A DNA stretch of 64,000 bases from Oceanococcus sp041619555 (GCA_041619555.1 JBFKDQ010000015.1:5062-69061), one strand, 5' to 3'; positions 33,626-42,611 are shown, numbered from the stretch's first letter. Notes: generated by a model not told the origin, from the sequence alone. A program made the numbers and translations.

Positions 33626-35518
33626 ATGACTCAAGCTGAGCTTGGCCGCCTGCGCAGCCTGCTGCTCGATGAAGAGCAAACCAGACTCGAGGCGCTGGAG
33701 CGGAGACTGGATGAACAGGGGCCGCTGGAGAAGCAACTTGCCGGCCTGCTGCCGGCCGCGGTGGCGCATGCCGCCGAATCCGACCCGAAGCTCGGCATCG
33801 CGCTGCAGAAGCCCATCCGCGAGGGCGTGGCCCTCACCGTGCGCGAGGATGCCGAAGGTTTCGCCGAAATCCTGTTCCCGATCATGGGGCCGAGCATTCG
33901 CCGTGCCATCGCCGAAGCCCTGAAAGATTTCACCCGCTCGCTCAATCACAGCATGGGTCGAGGCCTGCTTTGGCGGGTTGAAGCCTTGCGGCGCGGTCTG
34001 CCCTACTCCGAAGTGCTGCTTGAGCACACCATGGCCTATCGGGTCGAGCAGGCCCTGCTGATCCAGTCCGCCACCGGCCTGGTCATCAGCAAGGCGGAAC
34101 TCAGCGCCGCGGTAGCCCAGGACAGCGACGCTTTCTCGGCGATGCTGAACGTGATCCAGGACTTCATCCGTGACTCGTTTTCCGGCGAAAGTCAGATTTC
34201 GACCCTGGAACTGGGCAATCGCACGGTCTGGATCACACCCGGCCAGCATGCCCATCTGGCCTGCGTGATTTCCGGCACCCCCGGTCAACGACTACGCCAT
34301 CGACTCGCCGACACCGTGGATCTGCTGCAACGTGAATACCCGGACCAACTGGAAAACTTCACCGGCGACCGCGACGGCCTGGGCGCCATCGACATCGAGG
34401 TGGAACGCTGCCTGAAACCCGACGAAGAGGAGCGTGCACAGGCGCAAGCCTCCTATTCACGCTGGCCGCTCCTGCTGCTCCTGCTCTTGCTGGCCGGACT
34501 CACCTGGTGGGCCTGGGGCCGATGGAGCCCGTCCAGCATCGCAGCGGCTGAACCTGCCGTATCCAGAGCCGAAGAGGTGCTGAACCAGCTGCCCGGCGTA
34601 CTGATTCACAGTGTCGAGCAACAAGACGGGCAATGGACGCTGCGCGGCCTGCGCGACCCTCTGAGCGCCGACCCGACGCAGCAGCTGCAAGCCGCCGGAA
34701 TTCCGACCGATCAGCTCAGGTTGGAACTGATCCCCTTCGTGTCGCTGACGCCGGCGATGGTGGAGCGACGCGCCCGCCAGGCCCTGCGACTGCCGGAAGG
34801 CGTGCAGATGCATCTGGCCGGCAGCACCCTGGTGCTGAGCGGCGAAGCCGAGGCGGACTGGGTCGCCCGTGTGCAGCGCATGCCCGTGCTGCCGCCTGGC
34901 ATCGAGCAGGTCGACAGCACCGCACTGAGCGGCCGAGCGCAGTCGACCAGTCTCGAGGACTTGCGCCAGAGTCTTGAAGTCCCGCCACAGGTCCAGATGT
35001 CTCGCTCCGGCCAGGCCCTGAGCTTCACCGGCGTCGCCGACCTGGCCTGGATCCGCAGTTTGCCGGCCCGCCTGCAGACGCAGAATCTGCGCCTGGCCGG
35101 CGCCACCGAGCTCGAACCACGCGAATGGCAAGAGGCTTTGGCCCTGGCCAAGCGCGTGCACGAACGCGTTCTGTATTTTGATGAACAGACCGTGCTGAAC
35201 GCCGCCAGCGGCGCAAGTCTGGATGAACTAGCCGCGACGATTCGCCAGCTGGATCGCCTGGCGGAGCGCCTGCAGGCCGGCCTGACGGTCAATCTGGTGG
35301 GCTATACCGACGCCAGAGGCGACGCCAGCACCAACCTAAGCTTGCGTCGTGAGCGCAGCCTGAGCATCCTGCGCGCCTTGCAGGCCCGTCAGGTCCCCGG
35401 CCACCGCCTGCAGCTCGATGCACAGCCCAACTACGTTGCCCCCGCCGGCGCTGGCGTGAACGCACGCAAGCTCATCCTGCAAGTCCATCTTTCAAAACCA
35501 CAAGGAGGCTGGCTGTGA
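33626..35518 (+). CDS. OmpA-domain membrane protein with large cytoplasmic N-terminus
   Basis: This 630-residue protein has no signal peptide. Residues 1-275 are predicted cytoplasmic and helical (LGIALQKPIREGVALTVRED...FPIMGPSIRRAIAEALKDF). One transmembrane helix lies at about 280-302 (WPLLLLLLLLAGLTWWAW). The periplasmic part has BON-like repeats and ends in an OmpA peptidoglycan-binding domain with LVGYTDARGDASTNLSLRRERS near 557-578. It could tether the downstream GTPase to the cell wall. The stop overlaps the GTPase start. Confidence 0.88.
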   Translation: MTQAELGRLRSLLLDEEQTRLEALERRLDEQGPLEKQLAGLLPAAVAHAAESDPKLGIALQKPIREGVALTVREDAEGFAEILFPIMGPSIRRAIAEALKDFTRSLNHSMGRGLLWRVEALRRGLPYSEVLLEHTMAYRVEQALLIQSATGLVISKAELSAAVAQDSDAFSAMLNVIQDFIRDSFSGESQISTLELGNRTVWITPGQHAHLACVISGTPGQRLRHRLADTVDLLQREYPDQLENFTGDRDGLGAIDIEVERCLKPDEEERAQAQASYSRWPLLLLLLLLAGLTWWAWGRWSPSSIAAAEPAVSRAEEVLNQLPGVLIHSVEQQDGQWTLRGLRDPLSADPTQQLQAAGIPTDQLRLELIPFVSLTPAMVERRARQALRLPEGVQMHLAGSTLVLSGEAEADWVARVQRMPVLPPGIEQVDSTALSGRAQSTSLEDLRQSLEVPPQVQMSRSGQALSFTGVADLAWIRSLPARLQTQNLRLAGATELEPREWQEALALAKRVHERVLYFDEQTVLNAASGASLDELAATIRQLDRLAERLQAGLTVNLVGYTDARGDASTNLSLRRERSLSILRALQARQVPGHRLQLDAQPNYVAPAGAGVNARKLILQVHLSKPQGGWL

Positions 35519-36018
35519 CGCAGCAAGTCAGCAAGATTTGTCTACTGGGCGACTTCAGCGTCGGCAAGACCAGTACCGCCCGCCGTTTCGTCAGCAATGC
35601 CTACGATGACAAGTACCTGACCACCGTGGGGGTCAAAATCGACACCAAAGTGCTCACGCTCGAGGATGGCCGCAGCATCAAGTTCGTGGTCTGGGACATC
35701 GCCGGCACGGACACCGCCACGCCAATTTTCAACAGTTATCTGCGCGGCGCCGCCGCCTATCTGCTGGTGGTTGACGGCACCCGGGAGGAAACCCTGGACG
35801 CCGCTCTGGGCCTGGCCGAACAGCTGCAGAGCGCGCTCGGCGCGCTGCCCTGGGTCGGCTTGCTCAACAAGGCGGATCTGGTCGAGCAGTGGGCGATCGA
35901 TGATGCGCGCATCCAGGCTCTGAGCGCCAGCGGCCAGACCTGGCTCAAAACCAGCGCCCTGACCGGCGACAATGTCGAAGAAGCTTTCGCCATGCTGGCC
36001 CGGCAGATTCTCAAATGA
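35515..36018 (+). CDS. Ras/Rab-like small GTPase
   Basis: This 167-residue protein is close to the minimal Ras fold. It has the P-loop GDFSVGKT (12-19), switch I TTVGVKI with Thr37, switch II WDIAGTD (60-66), NKAD (118-121) and TSAL (146-149). The glutamine that activates water in Ras and Rab (DTAGQ) is replaced by Thr65, so unaided GTP hydrolysis may be slow. There is no C-terminal lipidation Cys. AAGGAGG at 35502-35508 is a near-perfect ribosome site for the GTG start, which overlaps the OmpA-gene stop. It overlaps the kinase gene by 4 bp. Confidence 0.92.
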   Translation: MTQQVSKICLLGDFSVGKTSTARRFVSNAYDDKYLTTVGVKIDTKVLTLEDGRSIKFVVWDIAGTDTATPIFNSYLRGAAAYLLVVDGTREETLDAALGLAEQLQSALGALPWVGLLNKADLVEQWAIDDARIQALSASGQTWLKTSALTGDNVEEAFAMLARQILK

Positions 36019-37457
36019 GCGCGGCCGCCTGGATGGATGCGGCGGTCAAAGCCCGCTGTCAGCCCGCGTGCCTGGTCCTCGACAAAGAGTTCAAAGTTCT
36101 GGAGTCCCATGGCGAGCTGTCGCATTACGCGCTGGATCTGGCGCCCGGAGATTGCGCCGCGGAGACCCTGCCGGTGCTCTATGGCCTTGACCCGGCCGAG
36201 GCGATGCAGATGGACTTCATCAGCCTGGGCAACGGTGCGGTGGCAGACCTGGAACTCAAGCCCAGCCCCGAGGGCTGCCAGGTGCTGCTGCTCGATGCCC
36301 AGCAGCGCCACGATGAGGTCCAGGACACCCAGCAACAGCACCACGAAATCGACATGCTGCATCGGCAGCTGCAACGCACCAGCGAGAAACTGCAGCTCGC
36401 CCTGACCGAAGCGCAACGGGCCAACGAGGCAAAAAGTCGCTTCATTGCCAGCATGTCGCATGAGTTCCGCACCCCGCTGACTTCGATCATGGGCTATGCC
36501 GATCGCCTGCTGCGGGCTCATGCGGGCTCGACCGAAGCCGCCGCGGTGCGGCGCGCCAGTCGTTATCTGGTCACCCTGGTCGACAATCTGCTCGAACAGG
36601 GCCGCATCAACGCCGCGGAAATCCTGATCCAGCCGCAGGCCTCCGCGCTGCGGGACCTGGCCGATGATTTGCGCGACATGTTCGAACCGCTCGCCGAGCG
36701 GCGCGGCCTGGAACTGCGGATTCGCCTGGCGGAAGATCTGCCCGAATGGGTCGAAATCGACGACACCCGGGTGCGACAGATCGCGGTCAATCTGCTCGGC
36801 AATGCCTGCAAGTTCACCCAGCAGGGCTACGTGGAATTCGCGATGCACTGGTCCCGGGACCGGCTGCATTTCGCCGTCAGCGACAGCGGCCCCGGCATTT
36901 CGGCGGAGAACATGCAACGTGTCTTCACAGCTTTCGAACGGGTCAGCGAAGATGCTCCGGGCGTAGGGCTGGGACTGGCGATCAGCAAGCAGCTGGCCGA
37001 ACGCATGGGCGGCAGCCTGAGCCTGCAATCGGAACTCGGCAAGGGCAGCTGCTTCAGCCTGGACATCCAGGCCCCGGCCTGTGATTCGCCAGAATCGACC
37101 ACTCCGGTCGAAGCCATGGACATCCTGCTGGCCGAGGATGACGACGCGCTGGCGATGCTTTACACCGTGGTGCTGGAAGACGAAGGTCATCGCATCCATC
37201 GCGCAGCCTCGGTCGATGAAGCCATCAGCCTGTCACGACGAACCCAGCCAAATTGCGTGATTACCGACCTCAACCTTGGCGAGTGTTCCGGCCTGGATCT
37301 GATCAAACGCATCCGCCAGACCGGTTTCTCCGGCCGGATCGTCACCCTGACCGGCTCCTCCAGCGCGCAGGACCGGGAAATGGCCCTGCATGCCGGGGCC
37401 GATTACTTCCTCTGCAAACCGGTGGACCTGGCCCGGCTGAGTCGCCTGCTGCAGTAG
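36015..37457 (+). CDS. Soluble hybrid histidine kinase with C-terminal receiver
   Basis: This 480-residue protein has a PAS-like N-terminal sensor (about 15-95), a coiled-coil, and a HisKA domain with SHEFRTPLTS (phosphorylated H149). The HATPase domain has N-box NLLGNACKFT, then DSGPGIS and GVGLGLAISKQLAERMGG. The receiver domain begins at MDILLAEDDDALAM with the phospho-acceptor D418 in ITDLNLGE. There is no membrane helix. The receiver has no output domain, so a separate partner is expected. It is the last gene of the GTPase operon. Confidence 0.9.
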   Translation: MSAAAWMDAAVKARCQPACLVLDKEFKVLESHGELSHYALDLAPGDCAAETLPVLYGLDPAEAMQMDFISLGNGAVADLELKPSPEGCQVLLLDAQQRHDEVQDTQQQHHEIDMLHRQLQRTSEKLQLALTEAQRANEAKSRFIASMSHEFRTPLTSIMGYADRLLRAHAGSTEAAAVRRASRYLVTLVDNLLEQGRINAAEILIQPQASALRDLADDLRDMFEPLAERRGLELRIRLAEDLPEWVEIDDTRVRQIAVNLLGNACKFTQQGYVEFAMHWSRDRLHFAVSDSGPGISAENMQRVFTAFERVSEDAPGVGLGLAISKQLAERMGGSLSLQSELGKGSCFSLDIQAPACDSPESTTPVEAMDILLAEDDDALAMLYTVVLEDEGHRIHRAASVDEAISLSRRTQPNCVITDLNLGECSGLDLIKRIRQTGFSGRIVTLTGSSSAQDREMALHAGADYFLCKPVDLARLSRLLQ

Positions 37458-37475
37458 ATCGGGCCAGGCATGAAA

Positions 37476-37542
37476 AAGCCCCTGCCGGCGCCAGCCGAAA
37501 GGGGCTTGTTCGCAAGCCGGTCGCTGCCGGCGCGACCGGCTT
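37476..37542 (-). terminator. Tandem hairpins, terminator for fadA
   Basis: The first hairpin on the reverse strand is an 11-bp stem (37514-37524 with 37532-37542, 7-nt loop) directly after the fadA stop. The second (37476-37483 with 37500-37507) is an AAGCCCCT/AGGGGCTT stem followed by a T run on the reverse strand. It also lies just after the convergent kinase gene, so it may help end both transcripts. Confidence 0.75.
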
Positions 37543-38706
37543 CTAGCTGACGCGCTCCAGAATCGTGGCCACGCCCTGTCCCATGCCAATGCACATGGTG
37601 GCCAGACCGAACTGCTGATCCTGCTCGTTCATGATATGCGCCAGTGCACCGGTAATCCGTGAGCCCGAGCAGCCCAGCGGATGTCCGAGCGCGATCGCGC
37701 CACCCTTGAGATTCACCTTGTCCTGCTGATCCAGCAACTTCAGCTCTTTCATCACTGCCAGCGACTGCGCGGCGAATGCTTCATTCAGCTCGATCACACC
37801 AATGTCGGACAGGGCCAGGCCAGCCCGCTTCAGCGCCTTCTGCGTTGCCGGCACCGGGCCGCGGCCCATGACGGACGGATCGCAGCCGGCCGAAGCCATC
37901 GCTCTGATCTTGGCCAGGGGCTTGAGACCCAGGGCATCCGCCTTTTCGCGCGACATGATCAGCACGCCCGAGGCCCCGTCCGACAAGGCCGAACTGTTGC
38001 CGGCGGTGACGGTGCCGCTGGCTGGATTGAACACCGGCTTGAGCTTGGCCAGACCTTCGAGACTGGCGTCGGCCCGCACCACCTCGTCGAACTTCACCTG
38101 CACGGCCTGACCATCGGCATCATGCCCGGCCACCGCGATCATTTCATTGGCGAACTCGCCGCCGGTATTGGCGCGGTAGGCTTTGCGGTGCGAATTCAGG
38201 GCGAATTCATCCTGCGCCTCGCGGCTGATCCCGTTCATGGTGCCGAGCAATTCGGCCGTCAGGCCCATCATTCCGGAAGCCTTGGCCACATGCAGGGACA
38301 GCTCCGGATTCGGATCCACGCCATGGGTCATCGGCACATGCCCCATGTGCTCGACGCCGCCGCAGATGAATACATCACCGAGACCGGCATGAATGGCGCC
38401 CGCCGCGGTGTGTATCGCGGTCATCGACGAACCGCACAGGCGATTCACCGTTTGGGCTGACACCTCATGCGGCAAGCCGGCCAGCAAGGATGCCATACGG
38501 GCCACATTGAAACCCTGCTCCAGGGTCTGCTGCACGCAGCCCCAGATGACATCTTCGACATCCTTGGCAGACAGCGCCGCATTGCGCGCCAGCAAGGCCT
38601 TGATCACTTCCGCCGAGAGATTCTCCGCACGGACATTGCGAAATACGCCGTTCTTGGAACGCCCCATCGGGGTGCGTACGGCATCAACAATTACCACTTC
38701 AGTCAT
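37543..38706 (-). CDS. fadA: 3-ketoacyl-CoA thiolase
   Basis: FadA performs the last step of beta-oxidation, releasing acetyl-CoA. The 387-residue product has the same length as E. coli FadA. It shows the nucleophilic Cys91 in NRLCGSS, the NEAFAAQ segment, GGAIALGHPLGCSG and CIGMGQG near the C-terminus. GGAG lies 7 bp upstream of the ATG. It follows fadB after 124 bp, and together the two encode the alpha2beta2 trifunctional complex. Confidence 0.95.
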   Translation of the reverse strand: MTEVVIVDAVRTPMGRSKNGVFRNVRAENLSAEVIKALLARNAALSAKDVEDVIWGCVQQTLEQGFNVARMASLLAGLPHEVSAQTVNRLCGSSMTAIHTAAGAIHAGLGDVFICGGVEHMGHVPMTHGVDPNPELSLHVAKASGMMGLTAELLGTMNGISREAQDEFALNSHRKAYRANTGGEFANEMIAVAGHDADGQAVQVKFDEVVRADASLEGLAKLKPVFNPASGTVTAGNSSALSDGASGVLIMSREKADALGLKPLAKIRAMASAGCDPSVMGRGPVPATQKALKRAGLALSDIGVIELNEAFAAQSLAVMKELKLLDQQDKVNLKGGAIALGHPLGCSGSRITGALAHIMNEQDQQFGLATMCIGMGQGVATILERVS

Positions 38707-38830
38707 TGTTCAACTCCAGTTCATCCGGTCACCCGCCACTGCGGTCGAGCACATTTGCGGCACCGAGGTCCATGCCCCGGATCTCCGCTGTTTGCGCGCA
38801 AGCCAGAGCCCGCAGGCGACCATGAGGCAT

Positions 38831-40981
38831 TCAGCCGTAGTAGGTTTCGCCGTTGGCAGCCATTTCACGCATCCGTGCGGTGGGCTCGTACAACTTGCCC
38901 AGGTGCGCGAATTTGGCGGCTTTTTCAACGATGGCCGCCAGGCCCAAGGTATCGGCGTATTTCAGCGCGCCGCCACGGAACGGCGGAAAGCCGATGCCCA
39001 GAATCAGGCCCATATCGGCCTCGTTCGGGGTATCGACAATGCGCTCTTCCAGGCAGCGTGCGGTTTCGATGACCATCGGGATCATCAGCCGGTCGATGAT
39101 GTCCTTATCGCTGAACTCAGCCGCGTCCTGCGGCTGCACCTGCGCCAGCAAGCCCGCTACGGCTTCGTCCTGCAATTTCTGCGGGCGACCTTTCTTGTCC
39201 ATCTGATAAAGGTAATAGCCCTTGCCGTTCTTCTGGCCATAGCGCCCTTCCTCGTACATGAGGTCCAGCGAGGTCCGCTGCTCGGACTTCATCCGGTCGG
39301 GGAACCCTTCCGCCATCACCGCCTGTGCATGATGGGCGGTATCGATGCCCACCACGTCCAGCAGGTAGGCCGGCCCCATCGGCCAGCCAAAGCCTTCCAT
39401 CAGCTTGTCGATGCGGCGGAAATCCGCCCCTTCGTTCATCAGCCCCTGGAAACCGGCGAAGTAGGGGAACAGGATGCGGTTGACCAGAAAGCCGGGGCAA
39501 TCGTTGACCACGATCGGGGTCTTGCCCATCGCCGCGGCGTAGGCCACGGTGGTCGCGACCGCCAGATCGGAGGATTTCTCGCCCCGGATCACCTCGACCA
39601 GCGGCATCTTGTGCACCGGATTGAAGAAGTGCATGCCGCAGAAATTTTCCGGCCGCTTCAGGGCTTGCGCCAGATAGGAAATCGAAATGGTCGAGGTATT
39701 GGACGCGATGATCGCGGTGTCCTTGACCTGCTCTTCCACCTCGGCCAGCACCGCGTGCTTGACCTTAGGGTTTTCCACCACCGCCTCGACCACGACATCG
39801 ACATCGGCGAAATCGCCGTAGTTCAGCGTGGCGCGGATATTGGCCAGCGCCTGCCCCATCTTGCGCGCATCGATCTTGCCGCGCTCGACCAGCTTGGCCA
39901 ACAGCTTGTTGGCTTCGGACAGACCCAGTTCGAGCTGCTCCGCCTTGATGTCCTTCATGATGATCGGCGTGCCTTTGGACGCCGACTGATAGGCGATCCC
40001 GCCGCCCATGATGCCCGCGCCCAGCACCGCACCCAGCTTCACCTCATGACCCGCCTTGGTCGCCTGCTTGGCCTTCTTCTTCAGCAGCTGGTCATTCAGG
40101 AACAGCCCGATCAGGCTCGCGGCCACCGGTGACTTGGCCAGCTTGAGGAAGGCTTCGTGCTCGATCTTGAGGGCGCCATCGCGATCCTTGCCTGCCGCTT
40201 TCTGCATGGCTTTGACCGCCGCGACCGGCGCCGGGTAATGCTTGCCTGCCTGGCCTGCGATGAAGCCCTTGGCGGTTTCGAACACCATCATCGATTCCAC
40301 CATGTTCAAATTCAGCTTGCCCTTTTTCTGCGTACGCCGCTGCTGCCAGTCAAAATCCCCGGCGATGGCGCTCTTGAGCAAGGCCAGCGCCGCATCGCGC
40401 AGCTTGTCCTGGGCTACAACCGCATCGACCGCATGGTTCTTCAAGGCCGCATCGGCCTTTTGCGGTTTGCCGCTGGCGATCCATTCGATCGCGTTGTCCG
40501 CGCCGATCAGTCGAGGCAGACGCACCGTGCCGCCGAAGCCGGGAATGATGCCCAGCTTGACTTCCGGCAGGCCGATCTGAGCCGAGTCCGCCATCACCCG
40601 ATAATCGGTGGACAGGGCCATTTCCAGCCCGCCACCGAAGGCGATGCCATTCACCGCGGTCACCGATGGGAAGGGCAGATCTTCAATGGTATTGAAGATG
40701 GCGTTGGACTGCGCACACCAGTCCAGCAACTGCTCATCCGGCAGAGCAAAACTCTCCCCAAATTCGGTGATATCCGCACCGACGATGAATACCCCCTTGG
40801 CGCTGCTCACCAGCAGACCCTTGACGTCCTGTGCCTTGGCCAGTTCTTCGCCCGCTGCCTTGAGTTCTTCCAGTGTCTGCCGATTGAACTTGTTTACCGA
40901 CTCACCTTGCAGGTCGAATACCAGTTCGGCGATGCCGTCTTCCAGCATTCTGACTTGCAGGGACTGTCCCTGAAATTTCAT
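38831..40981 (-). CDS. fadB: Fatty acid oxidation complex alpha subunit
   Basis: FadB combines enoyl-CoA hydratase and 3-hydroxyacyl-CoA dehydrogenase activity. The 716-residue protein has the crotonase oxyanion and catalytic region (NGIAFGGGLEMALSTDYRV and GLPEVKLGIIPGFGGTVRLPR). The dehydrogenase half has the NAD loop LGAGIMGGGIAYQSA and ASNTSTISI followed by GMHFFNPVHKMPLVEV. I chose the ATG at 40981 (MKFQGQSL) because GGAG is 6 bp upstream and it matches the family N-terminus; the frame could start 8 codons earlier without a ribosome site. Confidence 0.95.
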   Translation of the reverse strand: MKFQGQSLQVRMLEDGIAELVFDLQGESVNKFNRQTLEELKAAGEELAKAQDVKGLLVSSAKGVFIVGADITEFGESFALPDEQLLDWCAQSNAIFNTIEDLPFPSVTAVNGIAFGGGLEMALSTDYRVMADSAQIGLPEVKLGIIPGFGGTVRLPRLIGADNAIEWIASGKPQKADAALKNHAVDAVVAQDKLRDAALALLKSAIAGDFDWQQRRTQKKGKLNLNMVESMMVFETAKGFIAGQAGKHYPAPVAAVKAMQKAAGKDRDGALKIEHEAFLKLAKSPVAASLIGLFLNDQLLKKKAKQATKAGHEVKLGAVLGAGIMGGGIAYQSASKGTPIIMKDIKAEQLELGLSEANKLLAKLVERGKIDARKMGQALANIRATLNYGDFADVDVVVEAVVENPKVKHAVLAEVEEQVKDTAIIASNTSTISISYLAQALKRPENFCGMHFFNPVHKMPLVEVIRGEKSSDLAVATTVAYAAAMGKTPIVVNDCPGFLVNRILFPYFAGFQGLMNEGADFRRIDKLMEGFGWPMGPAYLLDVVGIDTAHHAQAVMAEGFPDRMKSEQRTSLDLMYEEGRYGQKNGKGYYLYQMDKKGRPQKLQDEAVAGLLAQVQPQDAAEFSDKDIIDRLMIPMVIETARCLEERIVDTPNEADMGLILGIGFPPFRGGALKYADTLGLAAIVEKAAKFAHLGKLYEPTARMREMAANGETYYG

Positions 40982-41050
40982 CTCGTGCTCCGTTTCTTGT
41001 GACATTGCTCGGGAACGGCTGCTCGCTGCCCCGCCCCAGGACCCGGCATA

Positions 41051-41064
41051 TTACCACCTGGTAA
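41051..41064. promoter_or_regulatory. Palindromic operator candidate TTACCA-CC-TGGTAA
   Basis: Exact 6-bp arms with a 2-bp spacer lie in the 184-bp gap between fadB and the divergent H1-like gene, just upstream of the promoter assigned to the latter. A TetR- or GntR-type regulator of fatty-acid genes could bind here. It is not a recognised consensus. Confidence 0.4.
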
Positions 41065-41084
41065 CCTTGCTTTTCGCGCACGTT

Positions 41085-41113
41085 TTGACACCGTCCCGGG
41101 CCAGGCCTAAACT
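41085..41113 (+). promoter_or_regulatory. Sigma-70 promoter for the H1-like gene
   Basis: A perfect -35 TTGACA, a 17-bp spacer and a -10 TAAACT lie 52 bp before the ATG at 41166. This is the best consensus promoter seen in the window. Confidence 0.7.
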
Positions 41114-41165
41114 GCCTCAAGAATTTTCCTTTGACCTGAACAACTTGCGAAGAGTGGAGAGGCGA

Positions 41166-41849
41166 ATGGCAGCGAAGAAGAAACTTAAGGACCTGAAAAC
41201 CAAGGTCGAGGAACTGACCCATGTGGTATCCAGCGGCTTCGAAAAGCTTGTGGAACACGAGCTCAATGGTCTGAAAAACCATTATTCGGAACTGCAGAAG
41301 AGTCTGAAATCCACCCGCAAGGCGGGCAGTCTGAAAGGCGCGGCCCAGGTCCAGCTCGACCTGCTGCAGGAAACCATGGACCGGGTGCTGGCCAATCTGC
41401 GGGAAACCGCGGAGATCATCAGCCAGACCCGCGAGGAACTGCTGAAGCTCAGTGGCAAGGACGGCAAGACCAGTCTGGCCGACAAGGCCAAGGAAGCCAC
41501 CGGCAAAGCCGGCAGCGCCGCCAAACAGGCCAGCGCCAGCGTCAAGGCCAGCGTGTCCAGTGCCGCCGCCGCAGCCAAACCCAAGGCCGCCGCGGCCAGA
41601 AAGACCGCCAGCAGCACGGCGAGCAAAGCCCGCACGACGGCGAAAAAAGCCACCAGTACCGCACGCAAAACGGCCGACACCGCGAGCGCCACCGCCAAGA
41701 AGACGGTCACCCGTGCGCGCAGCACGGCCAGCACCGCGGCGAAGAAAACCACCGCGGCCGCCAAGACTGCAGCGAGCAAGGCCGGCGGGGCCACCGCCTC
41801 GCGTGCCCGGCGCGCCACGAGCAAGGCCAAGACTACACCGACCAGTTAA
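41166..41849 (+). CDS. Histone H1-like Lys/Ala-rich protein with N-terminal coiled coil
   Basis: The 227-residue protein has two parts. Residues 1-100 are a charged helix (KKKLKDLKTKVEELTHVVSSGFEKL and following), likely coiled coil. Residues 105-227 are low-complexity and rich in Lys, Ala, Ser and Thr, with repeated KKATSTARKTA-like units similar to bacterial H1-like proteins (AlgP, HctB, PhaF tails). Such tails bind DNA non-specifically. Relatives act as nucleoid proteins or as polyhydroxyalkanoate phasins; which applies here is unknown. GGAGAGG precedes the ATG, and a consensus promoter lies upstream. Confidence 0.82.
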   Translation: MAAKKKLKDLKTKVEELTHVVSSGFEKLVEHELNGLKNHYSELQKSLKSTRKAGSLKGAAQVQLDLLQETMDRVLANLRETAEIISQTREELLKLSGKDGKTSLADKAKEATGKAGSAAKQASASVKASVSSAAAAAKPKAAAARKTASSTASKARTTAKKATSTARKTADTASATAKKTVTRARSTASTAAKKTTAAAKTAASKAGGATASRARRATSKAKTTPTS

Positions 41850-41871
41850 GGCCGGTCTCGCGGATCAAGCC

Positions 41872-41904
41872 AGGCGCGCTGTCTGCCGGACAGCGCGCCT
41901 TTTT
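41872..41904 (+). terminator. Rho-independent terminator
   Basis: A perfect 12-bp stem (AGGCGCGCTGTC with GACAGCGCGCCT), a 5-nt loop and a run of T follow the H1-like gene. It touches the stop of the convergent lipoprotein gene. Confidence 0.95.
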
Positions 41905-42611
41905 CATACCCGCCGCAGACGCCAGGCTTCAACGCGATCCTGTTCATCCAGCCAGAGCGGCAGATTCAGCCAGACTTGACCATCCCGGCCATACGCCAGA
42001 CTGCCCAGTCCGTAGCCGTATTCACCGGCCAGCGCACAGCCATCTACCGACAGGCTGATTGCAAACACATTGCGAGCGGGATCAGGCCAGTCCAGCTGGC
42101 CGAAATAGGCACAGCCGGCATCATCATAGGCTTCGATCGATCCCTGACGGTTGATGCTCATCGTGAGCTGCAGATCCGCAGACTCGTAGCTGTACAGCCC
42201 GGCGAGATCCCGCAGGCGCAGCCGTTCGAGGCTTTGCTCGCCATCATAGAAGAGACTCAGGGCGCCATCGGCATCGTCGCCCAGCAGATCCGCTTCGATC
42301 CGATCATAGGCCTGCGCCTTGCCCAGAATCGTGTAATCCTCGGCCCGCTCGCCCGCCGCATCGCGGCGCGCGAACAACCCGGCCAACTCGCCGCCATCCA
42401 AGACCAGTTCCGCGCTATGGGTCTGCTGCCCGTCCAGATCCATGCCGAGCATCAAACCGTCCAGCACATGAGCCGCCAGGGCCTGATGCCTGCCATCGAC
42501 ACTCAGCACCCCCTGCCAGACCCCGTCCAGATCCGCCGTGGTATCGGTCGGATGCACGATCTGGCAGGCGGCCAGTGGCAGACACAGAAGAATGAGGATT
42601 TTTTCGCGCAT
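41904..42611 (-). CDS. Lipoprotein of unknown function
   Basis: This 235-residue protein has the lipoprotein signal MREKILILLCLPLAAC (Cys16). The mature part looks beta-rich, with recurring LDGVWQGVLSVDG, AELVLDGGELAGLFARRD and GSLAYGRDGQVWLNLPLWL segments. I do not recognise a family. I chose the ATG at 42611 because the lipobox follows and GGAG lies 7 bp upstream. It is divergent from the SDR gene, with about 107 bp between starts. Confidence 0.75.
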   Translation of the reverse strand: MREKILILLCLPLAACQIVHPTDTTADLDGVWQGVLSVDGRHQALAAHVLDGLMLGMDLDGQQTHSAELVLDGGELAGLFARRDAAGERAEDYTILGKAQAYDRIEADLLGDDADGALSLFYDGEQSLERLRLRDLAGLYSYESADLQLTMSINRQGSIEAYDDAGCAYFGQLDWPDPARNVFAISLSVDGCALAGEYGYGLGSLAYGRDGQVWLNLPLWLDEQDRVEAWRLRRV

